NCBI GenBank assembly: GCA_003150355.1
Contig: QAMJ01000023.1
Location: forward strand, 62,001 to 126,000
Direction of reading: 5' to 3'
Source: Clostridiales bacterium
GTDB lineage: Bacteria; Bacillota; Clostridia; Oscillospirales; Oscillospiraceae
DNA length: 64,000 nt
Position 1 is the stretch's first letter. Each line of letters opens with the position of its first letter. The position numbers and the translations under genes are program-made. A model generated the notes under the pieces. It had not been told where the DNA came from, did no database searches, and saw nothing but the letters and a program-made list of their open reading frames with translations. Of the stretch, positions 58,783 to 64,000 are shown in pieces.

Positions 58783-59508
58783 ATGCGCACAGACGACAGC
58801 AAGAGCCTGAAGGCCGGATTTGTCGAGATCATGGAGGCGAAGATATTCTCGGGCGAGCTGAAGCCGGGGGACAGACTGCCGCCGGAGCGCGAGCTTGCTT
58901 TGCAGCTCGGGATAAGCCGAGGCTCGGTCAATCAGGGGATACTTGATATGGCGCGCATGGGCTTTCTGCGCATCGTACCGCGCCGGGGGACATTCGTGGC
59001 GGATTATGTCCGCAACGCGACGCCCGAGACGCTGGCGGCGATCATGAGCTATGACTCCGCGCTGGTTGACAGCGCGCTGTTCAAAGACCTGATGGAGCTG
59101 CGCATCTTGGTCGAGCGGGAGTGTACGCGCCTTGCCTGCGCAAACCTCACACCGGAGTCGCTGGAGACGCTGCAGAAGCGCTTGGCGGCGGTGCTTGCGG
59201 CCAGCGACGAGGACGCAGCGGAGGAGGTGTATCTCTTCCACAAGTGCATCACCGAGATATCCGGGAACGCGGCCTATGCTATCGTGTTCCAGAGCTTTGA
59301 GAAGCTGATACGCAATCTCATAAAAGAGTATTACAAAGACCCAGCCGAGCTGCGCGGCAGCCTGCCGAAGCTTGGGCAGATGACCGAAGCGATAGCGCGG
59401 CGCGATGCCATGGAGGCAGACTGCTGCATGCTGATGATCCACGCCCAGGCTTCGGATTACCTGAACAGGTATCTGAGGGACAATGAGAACAGGAGAGCAG
59501 AGGGATGA
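58783..59508 (+). CDS. FadR-family GntR transcriptional regulator (FCD domain)
   Basis: 241 residues. N-terminal winged helix (I-F-S-G-E-L-K-P-G-D-R-L-P-P-E-R-E-L-A near 20, S-R-G-S-V) and C-terminal helical FCD domain with F-K-D-L-M-E-L-R-x-L-V-E-x-E, F-H-K-C-I and H near 224. FCD members bind organic acids or fatty acids and act as repressors. GGAGG precedes the ATG. The likely target is its own promoter (palindrome at 58744) and perhaps the transcript downstream; the ligand is unknown. Confidence 0.9.
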   Translation: MRTDDSKSLKAGFVEIMEAKIFSGELKPGDRLPPERELALQLGISRGSVNQGILDMARMGFLRIVPRRGTFVADYVRNATPETLAAIMSYDSALVDSALFKDLMELRILVERECTRLACANLTPESLETLQKRLAAVLAASDEDAAEEVYLFHKCITEISGNAAYAIVFQSFEKLIRNLIKEYYKDPAELRGSLPKLGQMTEAIARRDAMEADCCMLMIHAQASDYLNRYLRDNENRRAEG

Positions 59509-59547
59509 AAGCCGAAGACTTTTATTCGTGAAGGACGCGGAGAGTTT

Positions 59548-59733
59548 ATGGACAGAATAAAAAACGATAAAAGCAAGCATCTTGGACTTCGGATAGACAG
59601 CGAACTGCATTACAAGCTGCATTATATTTCTCAGTATGACGGACGTTCCGCGAATGGCGAGGTCATTTACCTGATCCGTAAGTATATTGAGGAGTTTGAA
59701 AAGAAACACGGCGAAATAAAAACTGAAGAATAA
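59548..59733 (+). CDS. Small Arc/ribbon-helix-helix-like DNA-binding protein
   Basis: 61 residues. L-G-L-R-I-D-S-E-L as the beta strand followed by two helices fits the ribbon-helix-helix fold (Arc-like). Such proteins repress their own promoter or act as antitoxins; no toxin gene is next to it. GCGGAGAG precedes the ATG. It lies 39 bases after the FadR-type gene, so both may share a transcript ending at the hairpin at 59741. Confidence 0.7.
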   Translation: MDRIKNDKSKHLGLRIDSELHYKLHYISQYDGRSANGEVIYLIRKYIEEFEKKHGEIKTEE

Positions 59734-59740
59734 TTAATAA

Positions 59741-59766
59741 GCGCCGCCCGGGTGGGCGGCGCTTTG
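59741..59766 (+). terminator. Terminator after the Arc-like gene
   Basis: GCGCCGCCC and GGGCGGCGC around GGGT, followed by a short T stretch. Confidence 0.8.
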
Positions 59767-59845
59767 CGTTGAATGTGCAGAATTTACAGGGAAGATGAGC
59801 AGTGCGGACATGAGTGCCGTTGCCGGGAGAGGGCGCATACGGTCA

Positions 59846-59874
59846 TTGACAGAAGTTAGGATGGACTATATTAT
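59846..59874 (+). promoter_or_regulatory. Promoter of the DUF5131-VOC-TfoX unit
   Basis: Perfect TTGACA, 17 bases, TATTAT. It sets the translation start at 59909 rather than at upstream in-frame codons. Confidence 0.8.
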
Positions 59875-59908
59875 ATGGTCAAGTAAGAAAACGGCAGGGG
59901 GCGGCAGC

Positions 59909-60754
59909 ATGATGGCGGAGAACGAAATATATGCCGATTGGAACCCGTGGCACGGCTGCACGAAGACCAGCCCCGGCTGTAAGTACTGCTATGTATACAG
60001 GCAGGATGAAATGTACGGTGCGGCGGAGGCAAGCAGCGTCTGCCGCAAGACGGGAAACTTTGATCTGCCGGTAAAGAGAAAGCGCGGCGGGAGCTATAAG
60101 ATACCGCCGGGGCGGATAGTGTTCACCTGCTTCACCTCGGATTTCCTGCTGAAGGACGCGGACGAGTGGCGCGGCGAGTGCTGGAAGATGATGCGCGAGC
60201 GGCGGGACTGCTGGTTTTATTTCTTTACCAAGCGCATCGACAGGCTCGAAGAGTGCCTGCCCCCAGACTGGGGCGAGGGCTATGACAATGTGCTGATCGG
60301 CTGCACGGTGGAGAACCAGAGCATGGCGGACTACCGCCTGCCGATATTCCGCGCGCTGCCGGTAAAGCACCGGTCGATCATCGCGGCGCCGCTGCTCGAG
60401 GAGCTGGATATCTCAAAGTACCTCGATGATAATATTGAGGAGGTATCTGTCGGCGGCGAATCCGGACGTGACGCGAGACCCTGCGACTATGGCTGGGTGC
60501 TTGAGCTGCGCCGCCAGTGCGTGGAGAAAAACGTGCCGTTCCGATTTCATCAGACGGGCGCGCACTTTGTGAAGGACGGTAAGATATATAACGTCAGGCG
60601 GCCGTATCAGCGCAGTCAGGCGCGTAAGGCCGGGATAGATTACCGCATCGGCGAGAACTTTATACCGGAGACCGCGGTATATAACAAGGCAGAGACGTAC
60701 ACGGAACCGAGCTTATTTGACGATATAACGACGGAGGAACAGGATGAGGATTGA
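59909..60754 (+). CDS. DUF5131 family protein (phage Gp37/Gp68-like)
   Basis: 281 residues. Near residue 12 W-N-P-W-H-G-C-T-K-T-S-P-G-C-K-Y-C-Y holds three Cys in a radical-SAM-like spacing (C-x6-C-x2-C), and F-F-T-K-R, G-C-T-V-E-N-Q and V-G-G-E-S-G follow, all hallmarks of the Gp37/Gp68 family. The function of this family is not established; radical-SAM chemistry is suggested. ATG-ATG at 59909/59912 follows GGGGGCGG. It overlaps the VOC gene by 11 bases. Of phage-associated lineage, but no phage genes are nearby. Confidence 0.85.
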   Translation: MMAENEIYADWNPWHGCTKTSPGCKYCYVYRQDEMYGAAEASSVCRKTGNFDLPVKRKRGGSYKIPPGRIVFTCFTSDFLLKDADEWRGECWKMMRERRDCWFYFFTKRIDRLEECLPPDWGEGYDNVLIGCTVENQSMADYRLPIFRALPVKHRSIIAAPLLEELDISKYLDDNIEEVSVGGESGRDARPCDYGWVLELRRQCVEKNVPFRFHQTGAHFVKDGKIYNVRRPYQRSQARKAGIDYRIGENFIPETAVYNKAETYTEPSLFDDITTEEQDED

Positions 60755-61127
60755 ACACGCGGCGATATACGTAAACGACATAGAGGCGGAGAAGAAATTC
60801 TTCACGCGGTATTTCGGGGCGAGTGCCGGGGAAATGTACCATAATAAAAACACCGGATTCAGCTCATACTTTCTGAGCTTTGACGGCGGCGCACGTCTGG
60901 AGCTTATGACTGCACCGGAGCTGCAGGACATGGATAAGCCGGGGCTTAGAACCGGCTTTGCGCATCTGGCGTTTTCCGTCGGCAGCTGCAAGGAGGTCGA
61001 CGCGCTCACCGAACGGCTGAGAGTGGACGGCTATGCCGTCGTGAGCGGGCCGAGAGTGACCGGGGACGGGTACTATGAAAGCTGTATCCTCGACGCGGAG
61101 GGCAACCGCATAGAGATGACCGAGTGA
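60744..61127 (+). CDS. VOC family protein (glyoxalase/dioxygenase superfamily)
   Basis: 127 residues with the two beta-alpha-beta-beta-beta modules. I-E-H-A-A-I-Y-V gives the first metal His region (H5), A-H-L-A-F-S-V near 73 the second, and E near 122 in R-I-E-M the last. A metal-dependent lyase or isomerase of small molecules is likely; the substrate is unknown. The start overlaps the DUF5131 stop, so the two are coupled. Confidence 0.88.
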   Translation: MRIEHAAIYVNDIEAEKKFFTRYFGASAGEMYHNKNTGFSSYFLSFDGGARLELMTAPELQDMDKPGLRTGFAHLAFSVGSCKEVDALTERLRVDGYAVVSGPRVTGDGYYESCILDAEGNRIEMTE

Positions 61128-61136
61128 GGAGACGAT

Positions 61137-61457
61137 ATGGCGACATCGAAAGAATATATTGATTTTGTCTGCGAGCAGATTGAGGGCATCGGAGATATAA
61201 GCACAAAGAAAATGTTCGGCGAATACATGGTTTATCTCGGCGGAAAGCCGGTGCTGACCGTGTGCGACAACACGGTCTTTGTAAAGAAGCTGCCGGAGCT
61301 GTCGGAGCCTATGGCTGGGGCGGACTGCGGCTTTCCGTATGAGGGCGCGAAGGAGCAGTACATCCTCGACATTGAGAACCGGGAGCTTGCCGAAAAGCTG
61401 CTGCCCTTGGTAGCGGAGCTGACGCCGCTGCCGAAGCCAAAGAAAAAGAAAACATAA
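61137..61457 (+). CDS. TfoX/Sxy N-terminal domain protein
   Basis: 106 residues. Motif K-K-M-F-G-E-Y-M-V-Y near 24-33 and P-Y-E-G-A-K near 69 fit TfoX_N; the tail is K-rich. TfoX/Sxy regulates competence in Gamma-proteobacteria, but single-domain Firmicutes members have no known role. GAGGAG precedes the ATG, 9 bases after the VOC stop; same transcript. Confidence 0.85.
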   Translation: MATSKEYIDFVCEQIEGIGDISTKKMFGEYMVYLGGKPVLTVCDNTVFVKKLPELSEPMAGADCGFPYEGAKEQYILDIENRELAEKLLPLVAELTPLPKPKKKKT

Positions 61458-61466
61458 GCATTGCAG

Positions 61467-61507
61467 AAAAACCCGCTCCGCACTCGAAAATGTGCGGGGC
61501 GGGTTTT
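61467..61507. terminator. Bidirectional terminator between TfoX-like and ABC genes
   Basis: AAAACCCGC...GCGGGTTTT arms with inner CCGCAC/GTGCGG, one T-G pair, between convergent genes. Confidence 0.9.
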
Positions 61508-61510
61508 GAA

Positions 61511-62089
61511 TCATTTGTTCAGTTCAGAGAAGTCTATGACGCGGCAGCCGAGGGCTTCGGCTTCATGGATGTCGTGCGTCACAAGAATGATGGCGGCGTC
61601 CGCGCCGGCAGAAACGGCGGTTATCGCGTTTTGTTTTGCGGCAGCGTCCAGAGCCTTGAACGGCTCATCGAGCAGCAGAAGATCGGGGGCGCAGACAAGT
61701 GCCCTCGCAAGGGAGACGAGCTGCTGCATGCCGCCCGAGAGTTCCGCGGGCAGTTTATCCGCCGCGTCACTCAGGCCGAAGCGCGAGAGCCAGGCGGCGG
61801 AGTCATCACCGTGATGCGCATCGGGCAGAACGAGCCTGACATTTTCCGCAGCGGTGAGCCAAGGCAACAGCCGCGGCTCCTGAAACACGAAGGAGAGCCG
61901 CTGTGCCGTGCGCTCGACAGTACCAGAGTCCGGGCTTTGCAGCCCAGCAATCACGCGCAGCAGGCTCGTTTTGCCGCAGCCCGACGGACCCATGACAGCG
62001 ATGCGCTCGCCGGGGGCAAGACGGAGGGACACATCGCGCAGTACGCGGAGATCGCCGTAGCTGAGAGAGACGTTTTTGAGTTCAAGCAT
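61511..62089 (-). CDS. ABC transporter ATP-binding protein (SsuB/TauB-like)
   Basis: 192 residues, shorter than the usual 240-260. All nucleotide motifs are present: Walker A G-P-S-G-C-G-K-T (K41), Q-loop V-F-Q-E-P-R-L-L-P-W-L-T, signature L-S-G-G-M-Q-Q, Walker B L-L-L-L-D-E-P, and H-loop T-H-D. The missing part is the C-terminal extension, not the catalytic core. It overlaps the permease gene by 8 bases and completes an importer of the nitrate/sulfonate/taurine or thiamine-precursor class. Confidence 0.92.
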   Translation of the reverse strand: MLELKNVSLSYGDLRVLRDVSLRLAPGERIAVMGPSGCGKTSLLRVIAGLQSPDSGTVERTAQRLSFVFQEPRLLPWLTAAENVRLVLPDAHHGDDSAAWLSRFGLSDAADKLPAELSGGMQQLVSLARALVCAPDLLLLDEPFKALDAAAKQNAITAVSAGADAAIILVTHDIHEAEALGCRVIDFSELNK

Positions 62090-62831
62090 TTTTCCCGCCT
62101 CCCGATATCAGTCTCAGCACGAGCTTTTCAAGCAGGAAGCTGAGCAGGATGACGCACAGTGTCCAGGCGAAAAGATCGGTCGTCTGGAGATAGAGCTTGG
62201 ATTCATAGATCATGCGGCCTATCGAGACACCGGGCACGGTGAGCACCTCGGCGGCGATACCGGCTTTCCAGCCGAAGCCGAGCGCGCTTGAGCACGCGGA
62301 GCGGAAGTACGGCAGCACCGACGGGAAATATATGCTCCGCACGGTCTTGATGAAGGAGAAATCATACACGCGCGCAAGCTCCAGAAAGCTGCGCTCGGTG
62401 TTCTTTATCCCGGCAGAGACGTTGCTCCACACAACGGGGAAAACCATCAGCGCCGAAATGAGCACCGGGACATAGTCGCGCCGCAGCCATATCAGCACGA
62501 GAATCACAAAGGAAGCGACGGGCGTCGTCTTTATGACGCTGATGACGGGCGAGAGCAGCGCATCGAGCAGCGCGAAGCGGCTCGTCAGCACGGCGGTTAT
62601 GACGCCGAGGACAAGGGCGGACACGATACCTGCGCTTATCCTGAGCAGCGAGAGCAGCACGGTGTACCAGAACTCCGCCGTGCCCATAAGCTCAAAGAGC
62701 CGTTGGACGACCGCCAAGGGAGCCGGGAGCAGCAGCGCGCTGCCGACAGCCGCGGAGAGCAGCTGCCAGAGCGCGAGCCAGAACAGCACCGCAAGCAGCG
62801 TCTTGACTGGCTTTGAACGGATAAGCTTCAT
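62082..62831 (-). CDS. ABC transporter permease (SsuC/TauC-like)
   Basis: 249 residues with six helices. The EAA loop (L-E-L-A-R-V near residue 148 with nearby G near 175) is the site for coupling to the ATPase; the length and overall motif pattern match BPD_transp_1 permeases of the nitrate/sulfonate group. It overlaps genes on both sides by 4-8 bases, making the three-gene unit translationally coupled. Confidence 0.92.
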   Translation of the reverse strand: MKLIRSKPVKTLLAVLFWLALWQLLSAAVGSALLLPAPLAVVQRLFELMGTAEFWYTVLLSLLRISAGIVSALVLGVITAVLTSRFALLDALLSPVISVIKTTPVASFVILVLIWLRRDYVPVLISALMVFPVVWSNVSAGIKNTERSFLELARVYDFSFIKTVRSIYFPSVLPYFRSACSSALGFGWKAGIAAEVLTVPGVSIGRMIYESKLYLQTTDLFAWTLCVILLSFLLEKLVLRLISGGGKNA

Positions 62832-63865
62832 CCGAGGACGCAGTAGAAATCGTTGCCGGGGATGCTGCCGCCGATGGAATCGGGAGCGACGGAGTACATG
62901 ACCTCATAGAAAGCGGCGAGCGCGCTTTGCATATCTGCGCCGTCGATGAAGCAGATATTGCAGTTGGGAATGGCCTTCGCGGCGATGGCGGCCTTTGCGA
63001 AAATGCCGGCCTCCTGTATCTTCTCGGCGCTGCCCTGAACATCGGCGGTCAGAGCTTCGACGGAGGCTTTATACTCATTGAGGAAGCACGCGAGCTCCGC
63101 GGGGTGCGCCTCGGCAAATTCGCGCCTGACAACTGCGCAGCCCTGCACGAGGCTCCCGGCGGGGGCGACCTTGTCCCACTCGGCGGTGAGGTCGAGCGCC
63201 GCGGTCAGCTTGTCATTTGCACTGCTGGCGATAGTCACCATAGGCTCCGGGAGAACGGCGAGCTGCACCGCACCGGAGGAGACGGCGGTGTTCAGATCGG
63301 CGGGCTGGGCATAGCTATTGTCAATGACCACGTCCTCACCGGGCGTGAGGCCGTTTGCCTCGCAGAGGTACCGGAAAATAAAGGTGGGGTTCTGCGCGGG
63401 GGCGTACACGGTCTTGCCGCGGAGATCCTCAAAGCTGCTTATCTCAAGGCTGCTGTCGGCGACGAGGTACAGAACGCCGCGGGTGTTGAGCGCGACTACC
63501 TGAACAGTGCCGCCGGTCTTGTTATAGAGCGCCGCCGCGGCGTTTGTGGGCAGGGCGGCGATATCGGCAGAGCCGTTTATTAGCGCCGCCGTGACGCTGC
63601 TCGCGTCCGTCTCGACGCTGAAATTATAATCGAGCGCGGCTTCGCCGTTCTGCGCGGAATACATAAGGTTTGCCATGCCGAAGCCGGTGGTTCCGTTGAG
63701 AACCATGACGTTTATGGTGAGGTCATCGCTCGAGCTCTCTGAAGATTCAACGGGTGCGTCAGTTTCAACAGCGGCGGGAGTGTCCGCCTGACCGCAGGCG
63801 GCAAGCGCGGCAATCATAATGACGGCGAGAAATACGGCGGAAAAGCGTTTGAACAGTGTTTTCAT
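62828..63865 (-). CDS. ABC transporter substrate-binding lipoprotein (NMT1/SsuA-like)
   Basis: 345 residues. Lipobox A-A-C-G near residue 24 after a type II signal peptide, an Asp/Ser/Glu-rich linker, then a periplasmic-binding fold: G-S-A-D-I-A-A-L-P-T-N, L-R-G-K-T-V-Y-A and A-V-L-P-E-P are typical NMT1/SsuA segments. The ligand may be an aliphatic sulfonate, nitrate or a pyrimidine thiamine precursor; sequence does not decide. AAAGGAGG precedes the ATG. It is the first gene of the importer operon. Confidence 0.92.
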   Translation of the reverse strand: MKTLFKRFSAVFLAVIMIAALAACGQADTPAAVETDAPVESSESSSDDLTINVMVLNGTTGFGMANLMYSAQNGEAALDYNFSVETDASSVTAALINGSADIAALPTNAAAALYNKTGGTVQVVALNTRGVLYLVADSSLEISSFEDLRGKTVYAPAQNPTFIFRYLCEANGLTPGEDVVIDNSYAQPADLNTAVSSGAVQLAVLPEPMVTIASSANDKLTAALDLTAEWDKVAPAGSLVQGCAVVRREFAEAHPAELACFLNEYKASVEALTADVQGSAEKIQEAGIFAKAAIAAKAIPNCNICFIDGADMQSALAAFYEVMYSVAPDSIGGSIPGNDFYCVLG

Positions 63866-63928
63866 TTGTCCTCCTTTGGATGGGCACAGAGGTTATACTT
63901 ATGACGGTAGATGTATCTAACCGGGAGT

Positions 63929-63957
63929 ATTATAGAAGCGTGTCTTATTTTTGTCAA
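63929..63957 (-). promoter_or_regulatory. Consensus promoter of the ABC importer operon
   Basis: On the minus strand TTGACA, 17 bases, TATAAT, both hexamers perfect, with a leader of about 57 bases. I see no recognised riboswitch motif in that leader. Confidence 0.85.
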
Positions 63958-64000
63958 TTGCTTATCTATTGTTTTTATAAGTATTTAATGGAGCAATAGA
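63958..64000. repeat. Inverted repeat upstream of the ABC importer promoter
   Basis: TCTATTG (63965-63971) and CAATAGA (63994-64000) are complementary arms 22 bases apart. Possible operator; weak. Confidence 0.25.

Noticed and set aside
63866..63928. TPP or other riboswitch ahead of the SsuA-like operon
   Set aside because: The 57-base leader is too short and lacks conserved TPP motifs such as CUGAGA.

Overview
The window reads as chromosomal DNA of a Gram-positive anaerobe of the class Clostridia (Bacillota), most likely an Oscillospiraceae/Ruminococcaceae-type gut commensal. The signs are: G+C-rich codon use with strong GGAGG-type ribosome sites; many consensus TTGNNN-17-TATAAT promoters, often with an extended TGn element; intrinsic hairpin terminators; a T-box leader in front of alaS; VanW, MltG, peptidase U32 and TIGR01440 proteins; a surface protein with a PKTG-type sorting signal; and ECF-type vitamin transporters. 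The family placement is inference. I see no rRNA, tRNA, CRISPR array, insertion sequence, prophage or replication origin.

Layout. 1-1.6 kb: an OPA-type MFS transporter (cut by the window edge) behind an MscS channel, divergent from glycerol kinase. 3.4-9.3 kb: a glycogen/alpha-glucan operon (glgB, glgA, GH13 amylase), with a phosphoglucomutase separately at 26.2 kb. 9.5-13 kb: a large beta-helix surface protein. 13-16.3 kb: a TauE/SafE exporter and thiI-cinA. 16.4-22.8 kb: a cell-envelope cluster (GT2, nucleotidyltransferase, flippase-kinase fusion, HAD phosphatase, GtrA) that diverges from a polytopic membrane protein; both directions share one palindromic promoter region. 22.8-29.5 kb: an SF1 helicase, TIGR01440 protein, ECF S component, phosphoglucomutase and VanW. 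29.5-31.8 kb: an ECF sigma / membrane anti-sigma-like / lipoprotein operon with a probable self-recognised promoter. 31.8-36.5 kb: MATE and AEC transporters, an Ig-like surface protein and BioY. 36.6-39.5 kb: a P-type cation ATPase behind a probable yybP-ykoY (manganese) riboswitch. 39.5-42.8 kb: a Wzy/O-antigen-ligase-like protein and a secreted 5'-nucleotidase. 42.9-57 kb: mainly housekeeping genes (RF3, cyclodeaminase, sirtuin, tmk, mltG, U32 peptidase, T-box, alaS, HIT, comEC, holA, RNase M5-like). 57-61.5 kb: regulators and small accessory genes. 61.5-64 kb: a taurine/nitrate-type ABC importer.

How the genes work together. The glycogen genes, GH13 enzyme and phosphoglucomutase would store and remobilise glucose. 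The GT2/nucleotidyltransferase/kinase/flippase genes look like an activation-and-export route for a lipid-linked cell-surface sugar or similar headgroup, and this is the best candidate for an undescribed system. Other points of interest are the manganese-type riboswitch, the autoregulated ECF sigma operon, a 46-residue Cys-rich membrane peptide at 46.7 kb, and a T-box leader that also drives a small zinc-ribbon gene ahead of alaS. All functions are read from sequence motifs only; no database search was possible.
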